Notes: generated by a model from the letters alone, not told the origin. Positions 1 through 7,167 are shown, counted from the stretch's first letter. The stretch is 64,000 nucleotides of DNA from Streptomyces sp. NBC_00461 (GCF_036013935.1 NZ_CP107902.1:5923001-5987000), one strand, 5' to 3'. Numbers and translations: made by a program.

Positions 1-250
1 CGGTCGTGCGCAAGACGCGCGTTTGGCCGTCGCTCTGCAAGCGGTAGGTCACCTCCTCGGGAGCGACACCCAATGCCTCGCGCCAGGCCTCGAACCCGGG
101 CAGCCCGGAGTGGAGCGCCAGCTCTAACCGGTCCGGGTAGATAGGTGAGATGCTCACGGTCGGTGCCGGCAGGTGCCCGAAGTCCACAGTCAGCAGGCGC
201 AGCGCCCGCAGCGGCACGGAGAGGTCGTCCAGCGCCAGGCCGTCGCTCAT
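1..250 (-). CDS. Hypothetical element-type protein (C-terminus outside window)
   Basis: This partial leftward gene has its ATG at 250 and runs off the left edge, leaving 83 visible residues. The ATG overlaps the stop of the upstream membrane-protein gene as ATGA, so it is the third gene of a translationally coupled operon. The visible part (for example SISPIYPDRLELALH and FEAWREALG) has no signal peptide or membrane segment. I know similar short proteins only as hypotheticals of Streptomyces integrative elements. It contains a TTA codon (complement of 125-127), so its translation may depend on bldA tRNA. No function is assigned. Confidence 0.6.
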   Translation of the reverse strand, partial: MSDGLALDDLSVPLRALRLLTVDFGHLPAPTVSISPIYPDRLELALHSGLPGFEAWREALGVAPEEVTYRLQSDGQTRVLRTT

Positions 251-693
251 GCCGCGCCCCCCAGCGCGATCAGGGCAGACAGGATGAGCAGCGCGCCACC
301 CGCAAAGGTCAGGTCGATTGCCCGGCGCAGGCAGGTGAACTTGGCCACCGCCAGCCGGGACAGGCCCGCGACGTCGGCGGCGAGATCACCGGAGACCGCG
401 GCGGGAATCTCCTCCGGCGCCAGCGTGGCCCACAGTGGGAAGCCGTGCCGCCCCCGCAGGTTCGGCCGTACTGACCGCAGCAGCAGGCCGGCCGCCGTAA
501 CCAGCAGTGCCAGACCGAGCCCGCCCGCGCCGTACGCGGCCACGCTCAGGGGCAGGTCACGCGCTACCGTCCAGGCGCCGGCGAGCACCGCGCCGACAAA
601 CGCCAGCAGCAGGGCGGTTTTGGTATCGGTCCGCGCAATCTCCGCCTTCACTTCGGCGTGGGCGGCCGTCACGCCCTGTCCGGCGGCGCTCAT
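247..693 (-). CDS. Pycsar-type transmembrane effector-like protein (DUF5706-like)
   Basis: This 148-residue protein opens with the signature KAEIARTDTKTALLLAFVGA typical of the DUF5706/PycTM family. Hydrophobic segments lie at about residues 26-44, 49-75 and 125-146. In Pycsar anti-phage systems such proteins are membrane-disrupting effectors switched on by cCMP or cUMP made by a dedicated cyclase. Here the gene overlaps both neighbours by four bases (ATGA at each end), giving a tight three-gene operon with two unrecognised soluble proteins. No cyclase is visible next to it, so the activating signal may be made elsewhere or by a gene left of the window. The family call is from sequence memory; the effector function is inferred. 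Confidence 0.7.
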   Translation of the reverse strand: MSAAGQGVTAAHAEVKAEIARTDTKTALLLAFVGAVLAGAWTVARDLPLSVAAYGAGGLGLALLVTAAGLLLRSVRPNLRGRHGFPLWATLAPEEIPAAVSGDLAADVAGLSRLAVAKFTCLRRAIDLTFAGGALLILSALIALGGAA

Positions 694-983
694 GCGGCAA
701 CCCCTCGACCTGTCGCACGGCGGCGGATCGGGCGGACCATCGGGATCACGTTGAACAGGTCCGGGTGCTCCTCGACGACCCGAGCGGCCAGGCGGATCAG
801 GTCGTCGGGCAGCGTGCGGAACTCGGGGTCGGCGAGGATGTCACGGGCCGCGTCCAGCCGTGCCGCGCACTCCTCGTCGCTCTCGCCGTCGACCCCGAGC
901 CAGAGTTCGGCGGGGGTGCCGAGGGCGAGTTCGGCGAAGTCCTGCGGGGTGTCGGCCCGGTGTCCACAGACGTAATTGAGCAT
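690..983 (-). CDS. Hypothetical 97-residue protein, first gene of the Pycsar-effector operon
   Basis: I start this gene at the ATG at 983 because GGGAG lies about six bases upstream. An ATG 12 bases earlier is possible, but the long upstream extension reads as GC-rich filler. The product begins MLNYVCGHRADTPQDFAELA and ends in a basic tail (RPIRRRATGRG). It appears soluble and mostly helical with many acidic residues, and I see no known motif. Its stop overlaps the ATG of the membrane effector gene, so it is translationally coupled to that gene and may be a partner or regulator. Function unknown. Confidence 0.55.
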   Translation of the reverse strand: MLNYVCGHRADTPQDFAELALGTPAELWLGVDGESDEECAARLDAARDILADPEFRTLPDDLIRLAARVVEEHPDLFNVIPMVRPIRRRATGRGVAA

Positions 984-1854
984 GGGAGCTCCCATGTCGA
1001 AGGGATAGGAGAAGTGCGCGGCACCACGGGTCGAACCCGGGGGACCGCTTAGGGCCGGACTGTCCGGCTCCCCCCGCCCCGCCCGTACGGCCGGCGCACC
1101 CAGGTGCGGGCCGGACGGGCGAGGAGAGGGAACCGGCCGCAGCGCAGGCCGCTGCGAAGCCAGGAAGAGGCGGACCGGGAAGTTGTTCAGGCGCTGCAAG
1201 TCGGTCCATACGGCAGCGCCCGGCCATGTCGTCGGCCCACGCCGACCTCCCGCAGGTAGCAGGGACACGGCTTCACCGGCGCTCCGTTGCCACGGATCGC
1301 CGGTCCCGAGCCGGGGAGTCGGGTGCGTCATCGTCGCTGCTCTGACGCCAGCAGGCGGCTTGCACGAATCGGTGCAGGGTGGCGTGCCGCCGACGACATC
1401 ACCCGGTCGTCGCGGGGGCGGTCTCACTCTTGCCGCCACATGCGTTGGGGCCCGCTGTACTTCCCCACACCCGGAACCGGGTGGCGCCTGCCAGGCGCGT
1501 AGGGGGAGAGCCACGTTCATCACGGCGGTTTGCCCCCGGACCCTCGCCCTAGGCACCTGCCGTGACCGCCGCTCTCGCGTCAGCCCCGCACGATCACTGT
1601 TCAGTTTTCAAGGACGTGCGACATGAGCCGCTTCCGGCGAGTTGTCGCGTCCAGCAGGTGCAGTACCTGTTTTACAGGTACTGCATGGGGGTCCGTCAAG
1701 TACAGCGACGGAACCTCTTGGTTTTGCGCCGGGACTTTTTGGCGCACAATCAGAATCGCCCCAGGTCAGGGGAGTTCGTTACCCCCTACGTGGACAGCTC
1801 CCGATCAGCCAACTACCGTCAAGAGCTCCCTAGATGTCCCTCGAAGGGGTGCAG
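984..1854. other. Non-coding stretch between the effector operon and the XRE gene
   Basis: About 870 bases with no convincing gene: overlapping open frames here have Arg/Pro-rich compositions typical of shadow frames. The right third is noticeably less GC-rich and holds the perfect inverted repeat at 1660-1684, so it probably carries the promoter region of the XRE gene. Confidence 0.5.
1660..1684. promoter_or_regulatory. Perfect 10-bp inverted repeat, candidate operator
   Basis: GCAGTACCTG and CAGGTACTGC are separated by TTTTA. The repeat sits about 170 bases before the XRE gene in an AT-richer stretch. It has the size and symmetry of an operator for a dimeric repressor; the XRE protein or the GntR protein of the same cluster are the obvious candidates. 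As RNA it would also form a stable hairpin. Confidence 0.45.
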
Positions 1855-2613
1855 ATGTCCAACGAGCGGTTGCGGTCGGCCCTGTTAGCCCGTGGCATGA
1901 CCGTTCAGAGCCTCGCGGACGAGATCCAGGTCAACGCAAAGACCGTGGAGCGCTGGATCACGCAGAGCAAGGTGCCGTACCGGCGTCACCAGTACGCAAC
2001 GGCAGCGGCGCTCAAGGTGGACGTGACGACGCTGTGGGAGGACTCCCGGACTCAGGACTCTGTAACTGACCTGAGCAAGGCCGAGATCATGGCCGCCTAC
2101 CCTCATCGGCACGTCGTGCCGTCAGATCTCTGGCGTGAGATGTGCGAGCGCGCTACGGAGTGCATCGACATCCTCGTGTATGCCGGCATCTACCTGGCGG
2201 AAGACCCTCTCTTCTTCTCGACATTGAAGGCGAAAGCCGAGAGCGGTGTCCGCATCCGAGTCCTCATGGGCGATCCACAGTGCGAAGCCGTCACCCGGCG
2301 CGGCATCGACGAAGGGCATCGCATCATGGGTGGCAAGATCCGCAACGCGCTCATCAACTACCGCCCGCTGTTCACCAGCCACCCTGAGATTGCCTTCCGC
2401 TTGCACGACACGGTGCTCTACAACTCGATCTACCGCGCCGATGACGAGATGTTGGCGAACACGCACGTGTACGGCATCGGCGCCTACATGGCGCCCGTGT
2501 TCCACCTGCGGCAGCTCCCCGGGGGCGGTCTGTTCGACACCTTTGCCAATAGCGTTGAGCAGACCTGGAAAGGTGCCAGGCCAGTAACCGAACACGACAT
2601 CACGGGAGCTTGA
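1855..2613 (+). CDS. XRE-family HTH regulator with PLD-like C-terminal domain
   Basis: The start at 1855 is chosen because AAGGGG lies just upstream; an in-frame ATG at 1834 lacks a site. Residues about 1-65 form a lambda-repressor-type helix-turn-helix (LADEIQVNAKTVERWI). Residues about 90-245 resemble a phospholipase D-like fold (IDILVYAGIYLAED, VRIRVLMGDP), a pairing common in Streptomyces integrative elements, often beside a Nudix gene as here. The next gene starts three bases after this stop. Codon 11 is TTA (1885-1887), so translation should depend on bldA tRNA and rise late in development. DNA binding is well supported; any enzymatic activity of the PLD-like part is unproven. Confidence 0.75.
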   Translation: MSNERLRSALLARGMTVQSLADEIQVNAKTVERWITQSKVPYRRHQYATAAALKVDVTTLWEDSRTQDSVTDLSKAEIMAAYPHRHVVPSDLWREMCERATECIDILVYAGIYLAEDPLFFSTLKAKAESGVRIRVLMGDPQCEAVTRRGIDEGHRIMGGKIRNALINYRPLFTSHPEIAFRLHDTVLYNSIYRADDEMLANTHVYGIGAYMAPVFHLRQLPGGGLFDTFANSVEQTWKGARPVTEHDITGA

Positions 2614-2615
2614 GC

Positions 2616-3089
2616 ATGGGACGCATCGACTACTTGCACGATCCGGATGCCCCGCCGGCCAACTCGGTTGTTCCCTCGGTCGTGGCGTTCGTCCAGGACG
2701 ATGTGGGACAGGTGCTCATGATCCAGCGATCCGACAACGGACGTTGGGCACTGCCCGGCGGTGGCCACGACGTGGGCGAGTGCATCAGTGACACGGTCGT
2801 CCGTGAGGTCTGGGAAGAGACGGGCATCAAGGCCGAAGTCGTCGACATGTCCGGGATCTACACAGACCCTGGGCACGTCATGCAATACGACGACGGCGAA
2901 GTCCGGCAGCAGTTCAGCATCTGCTTCCGCGCAAGGCCCGTCGGCGGCGAGCTGCGTACGAGCAATGAGACGACGCAGGTCCGTTGGGTTGACCCAACGG
3001 ACCTGCGAGAGCTTGACGTCCACCCCACGATGCGGCTCCGTATCGAGCACGCCATGGACCGAACGCGGCCCGTTCCCTACATCGGCTGA
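2616..3089 (+). CDS. Nudix hydrolase (possibly a Pif-like element immunity protein)
   Basis: The ATG at 2616 follows the XRE stop by two bases, with GGGAG eight bases upstream. The 157-residue product has a complete Nudix box from the glycine of PGGGHDVGE through REVWEETGI, with all metal-binding glutamates. It should hydrolyse a nucleoside diphosphate derivative, substrate unknown. In pSAM2 the Nudix protein Pif blocks redundant conjugal transfer, so an element-immunity role is plausible beside an XRE and a GntR regulator; this is inference. A close paralogue lies at 20740-21211 but is frameshifted. The gene contains a 34-base near-perfect palindrome (2974-3007). Its end overlaps the convergent HD gene by 13 bases. 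Confidence 0.85.
   Translation: MGRIDYLHDPDAPPANSVVPSVVAFVQDDVGQVLMIQRSDNGRWALPGGGHDVGECISDTVVREVWEETGIKAEVVDMSGIYTDPGHVMQYDDGEVRQQFSICFRARPVGGELRTSNETTQVRWVDPTDLRELDVHPTMRLRIEHAMDRTRPVPYIG
2974..3007. repeat. Perfect 16-bp inverted repeat with 2-base spacer inside the Nudix gene
   Basis: CGCAGGTCCGTTGGGT (2974-2989) is followed by TG and then its exact complement ACCCAACGGACCTGCG (2992-3007). It encodes residues near TQVRWVDPTDLR. The paralogue at 21102-21135 encodes nearly the same residues but retains only a short GGGTCGACCC core, so the palindrome is not forced by the protein sequence. Confidence 0.8.
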
Positions 3090-3643
3090 CGCTTGGCGGT
3101 GGCGACACGTTCGAGGACCCGGGACGTGCACCCGTGGATCTCGGGCTCCGCGCGGCGGATGAACTTTCCGATCAGACTGTCGGGCCCGTAGCGTCCAGCG
3201 ATCTCGTTGATCCGGTCGATTGGGTTCGTGGATGTGCCGTCCGGCGTGGTGTTCATGTCGCAGTAGCAGAGCGCGTCATTCAGGTGTGCGCTCTCGCGAG
3301 GGAACTCGCCCTCCAGTTCCTCACGCAAGCCGCGCGCTTCCGCCTCCAGCCAGGCACAGGAGTGATGGGCGACCAGGTTGACGACACGTTCGTCGGCGTT
3401 GGCCACGTCCCGGAGGTAGCGGGCGCCGTCCAGCGGGTGAAACCCCGTCTTGGCCAGGTCCGGCGCATAGCCGATGTCGTGCAGTACCGCCGCGGCCTCC
3501 AACAGATCCGCGTCCTGGCCAAGGACGAGAGCGATCGTACGTGCCCTCTCAGCGACCCCCAGGCAGTGCTTCCACCGCCGCGGCAGCGGCTCGGCGAGCA
3601 GTGACTCAGCCAGGGGATAGGCCCACTCCGTCAACGTCGGCAA
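3077..3643 (-). CDS. HD-domain phosphohydrolase-like protein
   Basis: Leftward gene with the HD signature: a first histidine in RRWKHCLGV, the HD pair in AAVLHDIGY, and a further conserved histidine pair in LVAHHSCA. HD proteins are metal-dependent phosphohydrolases acting on nucleotides; the substrate here is unknown. I favour the TTG at 3643, two bases after the stop TAG of the GntR gene and downstream of GAGAGGAG. A GTG at 3676 would give 199 residues but has no ribosome site. It probably forms one operon with the GntR gene. XRE, Nudix, HD and GntR together look like a control and nucleotide-processing cassette of the element. Confidence 0.75.
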   Translation of the reverse strand: MPTLTEWAYPLAESLLAEPLPRRWKHCLGVAERARTIALVLGQDADLLEAAAVLHDIGYAPDLAKTGFHPLDGARYLRDVANADERVVNLVAHHSCAWLEAEARGLREELEGEFPRESAHLNDALCYCDMNTTPDGTSTNPIDRINEIAGRYGPDSLIGKFIRRAEPEIHGCTSRVLERVATAKRQPM

Positions 3644-3644
3644 G

Positions 3645-4130
3645 CTACGAACGCTCCTCTCGCGTCGGCACGGCACGGACTGTCCGCACCCTGCCCTGTC
3701 CTCCCCCCGCCAGCACGCCGGCGGCCTCCAACTTCTCCAGAGCCTTGGTCACCGTGGGACGGGAGACCCCGAACCGCTCGGCGAGCGCGGAAGTACTCGG
3801 GAACGCTTCCCCTACCGCGAGTCCGTCAGCCGTGATGATGTCTGCGATCCGCTGATCGAGCGGACGCCGGTCGACTCGATCACCCGGGCGCACGACGCGC
3901 CAACGCTCGCCTGGCGCAGGTTCTGCCAAGCCTTCCTGCCGCAGTACCCCATACGCGCGGATAGCAACGCCGCGTGAGACGCCGTGTTCGCGCATGACCT
4001 CAGTCAGGGACGGCAGCTCTGTCATCTCCGGGTCGCCCTCGATCAGTACCTTCACTGAGTCGGCAATCTTCAGGAAGGTTCCCCGAGGGCTGGCCTGCTG
4101 CGACACTCGCTCTCCCCACTGCTCGCTCAT
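3645..4130 (-). CDS. GntR-family regulator with two winged-helix domains in tandem
   Basis: I start at the ATG at 4130 (MSEQWGERVSQQ), preceded by GAGG; an upstream ATG at 4169 is less likely. The 161-residue product seems to contain two GntR-type winged helices: one around residues 17-75 (PSLTEVMREHGVSRGVAIRA) and a better conserved one around residues 95-150 (PSTSALAERFGVSRPTVTKA). There is no ligand-binding domain. pSAM2-family elements carry a GntR repressor (KorSA) of replication and transfer, so this may be the element's master repressor. The palindromes at 1660-1684 and 4486-4505 are candidate sites. Confidence 0.8.
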   Translation of the reverse strand: MSEQWGERVSQQASPRGTFLKIADSVKVLIEGDPEMTELPSLTEVMREHGVSRGVAIRAYGVLRQEGLAEPAPGERWRVVRPGDRVDRRPLDQRIADIITADGLAVGEAFPSTSALAERFGVSRPTVTKALEKLEAAGVLAGGGQGRVRTVRAVPTREERS

Positions 4131-4485
4131 TGACGGCCTCAAGCGTCGCACCTTCCTGGTCCCCTCCACAGAGGGGTACCTAGCTCGACAGCTGCCACTT
4201 TCGTTCAGCTGCCCAAGCGAAGCCCAAGGGAGTGATCTGCATCACAACGCTACGCTTGCCTCGGTCCGGGAAGGTCCTAAAGCAGATGCAATGCAACTAG
4301 CTGTGATGCGCTGTACGGAATCTCTTCGGCTGGCGCGCCCCTACCTCGGATCCGTCACGGCGGCGGACCGTCCTTCGCGGCGTGCGACCTCGGCGAACGC
4401 GGCGTGACGTCTTCCTGATTACGCCTTTGCAGCGCTAATGGCTTGCGGAAAGTTAGCCCTAGTTAGCCTCAATCAACCCCACCCT

Positions 4486-4505
4486 AATGCACCTATAGGT
4501 GCATT
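4486..4505. promoter_or_regulatory. 20-base perfect palindrome, candidate operator
   Basis: AATGCACCTATAGGTGCATT is perfectly self-complementary and lies in AT-rich DNA between the GntR gene and the rightward small gene. Its size fits a binding site for a GntR or XRE dimer. The binder is not shown by the sequence. Confidence 0.5.
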
Positions 4506-4631
4506 CTAGCAATTCCGTATCGCAAACGATGTCTGATGATTAGAGCGCTGAGCCAGCAGGAGAATTGTGGTTGTTCGGGTCTCTGCTCGGTCTGAGCCGC
4601 ATATGCTTAGGCCCGGTTCCTCCCCTAGAGG

Positions 4632-4685
4632 TCTCACCGAGTCGTTCGCCTCGGTGAGAGGCGAACCCCTGAGTTGTACTCAGGG
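4632..4685 (+). promoter_or_regulatory. Cluster of mutually exclusive hairpins (possible attenuator or RNA switch)
   Basis: Hairpin A pairs TCTCACCGAG (4632-4641) with CTCGGTGAGA (4650-4659). Hairpin B pairs GTTCGCCTC (4644-4652) with GAGGCGAAC (4658-4666). They share bases and cannot coexist. A third hairpin pairs CCCTGAGT with ACTCAGGG (4667-4685). All stems are perfect. The cluster sits 32 bases before the start of a small gene, the position expected for a conditional leader. Confidence 0.5.
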
Positions 4686-4716
4686 TCACTTCTGGGACTG
4701 AAGGGAGAGGTGCCAG

Positions 4717-4851
4717 GTGGCCGAGGAGAAATCCCTCGACGGTCGCTGCACTCGGTGTGAACGCCGTCTGTCGTCCAGGCAGGCGGTAGCGGATTGGGTG
4801 CCGGTGATCGTCGCGGTCATCAAGGAAGTGGTGCGGTACTTCTCGTCTTGA
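4717..4851 (+). CDS. Small 44-residue protein with a CxxC motif
   Basis: A GTG start at 4717 is preceded by AGGGAGAGG and opens a 45-codon frame ending in TGA at 4849-4851. The product (starting VAEEKSLDGRCTRCERRL) has one CTRC motif followed by a hydrophobic helix (WVPVIVAVIKEVVRYF). A single CxxC could bind metal as a dimer. Support comes from the ribosome site, the preceding structured leader and the hairpins that follow the stop. Function unknown. Confidence 0.45.
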   Translation: MAEEKSLDGRCTRCERRLSSRQAVADWVPVIVAVIKEVVRYFSS

Positions 4852-4885
4852 TGAGAGCGCATGAACCCGCCGGTGGGCTCAGCAA

Positions 4886-4920
4886 ACGAGCCCGACCGAA
4901 TAGAGGCCGGCCGGGCTCGT
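4886..4920 (+). terminator. Hairpin terminator after the small CxxC gene
   Basis: ACGAGCCCGACCG (4886-4898) pairs with CGGCCGGGCTCGT (4908-4920) with one mismatch. There is no long T tract, which is common in Streptomyces. Confidence 0.5.
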
Positions 4921-4936
4921 GATCTGCACCCCTATG

Positions 4937-4968
4937 GGGCCTGACGCTGATGGTGCAGCGTTAGGCCC
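4937..4968 (+). terminator. Second hairpin terminator
   Basis: GGGCCTGACGCTG pairs with CAGCGTTAGGCCC around a six-base loop with one mismatch, and is followed by TTCCTTGTCTCTT. With the hairpin at 4886-4920 it forms a double terminator. Confidence 0.55.
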
Positions 4969-5218
4969 TTCCTTGTCTCTTAAGACTTTCGGGGGTCCAC
5001 AGCATGGTACGGGATAAGCATGGCTGTGCAATGCGTATCGCGGTACGGTGGCCGCCACCTGCACCCCAGCAGCGAAAGCGCAAAACGACTTGCGGTCTAG
5101 GCCCTGCCCGTTCAGGCATCCGTCCCCGCAGGATCCGTAAAACGACTCACGGACGTCTCGCGCGGCCGCGTGGCGCCGGCGCCAGCGTCACACGCAGCGG
5201 TCTCAAGCGTGGTCTCGG

Positions 5219-5503
5219 TCAGCGCTGCTTCCGGTGACGTTCGCTGAGGCGGTGAAGGGGTCGTGCGGCACTCGGAGTCGGAGGGCTGGCGGGCTGCGCC
5301 TGGTCCGGCCAGACGGCCAGAGTGAGAGCTTCGATCTCGTCGACCAGCGTGAACTGCGCGCTGGGGATGGCGCCGTACTTGCCCACCCACGATAGGAACT
5401 TGCCTCGCGCGATCGTCTCGTCCGGCCACCATCCGTGCGCCACGGGGCGGCCGGCGGCGGTCAGGGTGAGGTGGTAGCGCTCAGGATCGTCCACGGCGTT
5501 CAC
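5219..5503 (-). CDS. Hypothetical element-type protein
   Basis: A 94-residue leftward product starting MNAVDDPERYHLTLTAAGRP. The first 65 residues look like a compact alpha/beta domain (AHGWWPDETIARGKFLSWVG, FTLVDEIEALTLAVWPD), followed by a Pro/Arg-rich tail. Its start lies within the end of the upstream zinc-site gene (23-base overlap), so the two are coupled. I recognise it only as a type of hypothetical common in Streptomyces mobile elements. Confidence 0.55.
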   Translation of the reverse strand: MNAVDDPERYHLTLTAAGRPVAHGWWPDETIARGKFLSWVGKYGAIPSAQFTLVDEIEALTLAVWPDQAQPASPPTPSAARPLHRLSERHRKQR

Positions 5504-5867
5504 TCGCGCGGCGGCCTTTCTCTTCGAACTCCTCCGGACTGACCAGCCGCAGCGTGAGCCCCAGCTTGGCGGCCACCTCCCGCAGGTCCGCGAAGATGGC
5601 CTCGACCGTGGACGGCCCGTGCCAGGGCGGCATCGTGGCGATGCCGTGATCCCGGCACAGGTCCACCCAGCGTGGCCCGTGCTCGGGGCTGTCGTACACG
5701 CGAACCGTGGGGCTCATCTCGCCGCACACAGAACACGGCCAGGGCGGCATGCGCTGAATGCGGTCGATCTTCTCGCTGCCGGTCGGTTTCGCCGGCGCCG
5801 GTTCCAGCGCGGCGGGGTCGACATGCTGCTGTCGCAGCAGCTCGCCCAGGTCTATCCGGTCTCGCAC
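5481..5867 (-). CDS. Small putative zinc-binding protein
   Basis: The start is a GTG at 5867 preceded by GGGAGG. The 128-residue product has a candidate metal site, CSVCGE near residue 45 and LCRDHG about 25 residues later, followed by a helical domain (VEAIFADLREVAAKLGLTL). It is the first gene of a leftward pair with the 94-residue hypothetical and is divergent from the DUF6233 gene, from which it is separated by only 50 bases. Function unknown. Confidence 0.6.
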   Translation of the reverse strand: MRDRIDLGELLRQQHVDPAALEPAPAKPTGSEKIDRIQRMPPWPCSVCGEMSPTVRVYDSPEHGPRWVDLCRDHGIATMPPWHGPSTVEAIFADLREVAAKLGLTLRLVSPEEFEEKGRRASERRGRS

Positions 5868-5917
5868 GGCGCCTCCCTCGATGTGCAGGCGGGAGCCTAC
5901 TGTCTAGAATCGAACAT

Positions 5918-6256
5918 GTGAACGATCCAGCCGTGTCGAGACTCGCGCTGCTCCGTTTCCTGGAGCGCGTGCAGGAGCGGGACCTTGCCCGCACCCGCCG
6001 GTGGATCGACGACGAGGAGCGGCGGGAAGCCGAGCGGCAGCGCGGCGTCCAAGCGCGTCCGCCGGCGCCGGAGTGGCTGCTCGAAGTGGGGCTCAACGGG
6101 CACGCCCCGCCCGTGTTCGTGCACGCGGGGGACTGCTGGATGGCGGGCAAGCGCAGCCGGGCCATCAGCCGGGACCAGGCCCGCAGGGCGCTCGCCGACG
6201 GCGTCAAGGCCTGCGGGCAGTGCCAGCCCGACACGGCCCTAGGGATGTTGGACTAG
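5918..6256 (+). CDS. DUF6233-family protein
   Basis: The GTG at 5918 gives a 112-residue product. An N-terminal charged helix (LERVQERDLARTRRWID) is followed by the family hallmarks PPAPEWLLEVGLNGHAPPVF, HAGDCWMAGKRSR and CGQCQPDTALG. These are widespread in Streptomyces, often in several copies and often on accessory DNA. The Cys/His pairs could bind metal. Function is not established. Its last bases overlap the convergent Ku gene. Confidence 0.75.
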   Translation: MNDPAVSRLALLRFLERVQERDLARTRRWIDDEERREAERQRGVQARPPAPEWLLEVGLNGHAPPVFVHAGDCWMAGKRSRAISRDQARRALADGVKACGQCQPDTALGMLD

Positions 6257-7167
6257 GCACTGCGCGGGCGCCGGGCCGTCTTCTTCGCGGCAGCCTTCTT
6301 CGTGGATTTCGCCGCTGCCTTCTTCGCCGGCTGCTTCTTGGCAGCGGTCTTCTTCTTCGGCAGCTCGTGCACGTCGGCGTCCTCGCCGCGGGAAGCCCTG
6401 GCCTGCTGGACGGACTCGTTGAGGGCCGCCATGAGGTCGAGCACTCTGCCCGTCCCCTGAGGCTCCGGGGCATCCGGTAGCTCGCGGTGTTCCCGCTTCG
6501 CTTCAATGATCTTTGCCATGGCGTCGGTGTAGGCGTCCTCGAACTCCGGCCCCGTCAGATCGTCGCGGGTCATCGACTCCATCAGTGCAAGCGCGCCCTC
6601 GATCTCCCCGTCCGACACCTCAGTTGGCGGCGGCAGCAACTCGGCAGGGTCGCGGACCTCGTCCGGCCACCGCATCGCATGCAGCACGATCACGTCACCC
6701 TTCACCCGCAGCAGACCCAGCCGCTCCCGCCCCGACCACGCATACTTCGCCACGGCTACCTTCGACGACCGTCCCAACGCCTGCACCAGCAGCTTGTACG
6801 GCTTCGCCGCGACCTGCCCGTCCGGCGCCAGGTAATAGCCCTCACCGATCCGGATCGGGTCAATGCTGTCCAGCGGCACGAACGCTTCGATCTCGATGGC
6901 CTTCGCCGTCGGCAGCGGGAGCTCCCGCAGATCGGCGTCGCTGATGGCGACGACCTGATCCTTGGCGTACTCGTAGCCCTTGCCGATCTCCGACTGAGTG
7001 ACCTCACGGTCCTCCAGCTCGCACACCTTCTTCACCCGCACCCGGCCCATGTCCTCCAGGTGGTACTGGTGGAAGCGAATCGAATGATCCTCGGTGGCAC
7101 TCTGGACGTTGATCGGCACGGTTACGAGACCGAAGCTGATCGCACCACTCCAGATCGTTCGGGGCAT
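6253..7167 (-). CDS. ku: Ku DNA end-binding protein (non-homologous end joining)
   Basis: The ATG at 7167 gives MPRTIWSGAISFGLVTVPIN, the typical start of bacterial Ku; five residues upstream in the frame are probably untranslated. The 304-residue protein has the Ku core to about residue 250, including the conserved KGYEYAKDQVV and YYLAPDG segments. A Lys/Ala-rich tail (KKTAAKKQPAKKAAAK and similar) binds DNA and recruits ligase in related actinobacteria. No ligase D gene is adjacent. Streptomyces genomes usually carry several ku copies; this one lies within accessory DNA, so it may help circularise or repair the element or protect cleaved DNA. Confidence 0.9.
   Translation of the reverse strand: MPRTIWSGAISFGLVTVPINVQSATEDHSIRFHQYHLEDMGRVRVKKVCELEDREVTQSEIGKGYEYAKDQVVAISDADLRELPLPTAKAIEIEAFVPLDSIDPIRIGEGYYLAPDGQVAAKPYKLLVQALGRSSKVAVAKYAWSGRERLGLLRVKGDVIVLHAMRWPDEVRDPAELLPPPTEVSDGEIEGALALMESMTRDDLTGPEFEDAYTDAMAKIIEAKREHRELPDAPEPQGTGRVLDLMAALNESVQQARASRGEDADVHELPKKKTAAKKQPAKKAAAKSTKKAAAKKTARRPRSA

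Larger units (their letters stand above)
4131..4716. other. Intergenic control region upstream of the GntR gene and the small CxxC gene
   Basis: This stretch of nearly 600 bases holds no convincing gene. Its centre (about 4430-4560) is markedly AT-rich for this genome. It contains a direct repeat of AGTTAGCC (4451-4469), a 20-base palindrome (4486-4505) and a cluster of strong hairpins (4632-4685). It reads as a regulatory or replication-control region of the element. Confidence 0.5.

Noticed and set aside
690..1556. 288-codon version of the first operon gene
   Set aside because: The upstream 190 codons are Arg/Pro-rich and lack a ribosome site; the start at 983 has one.
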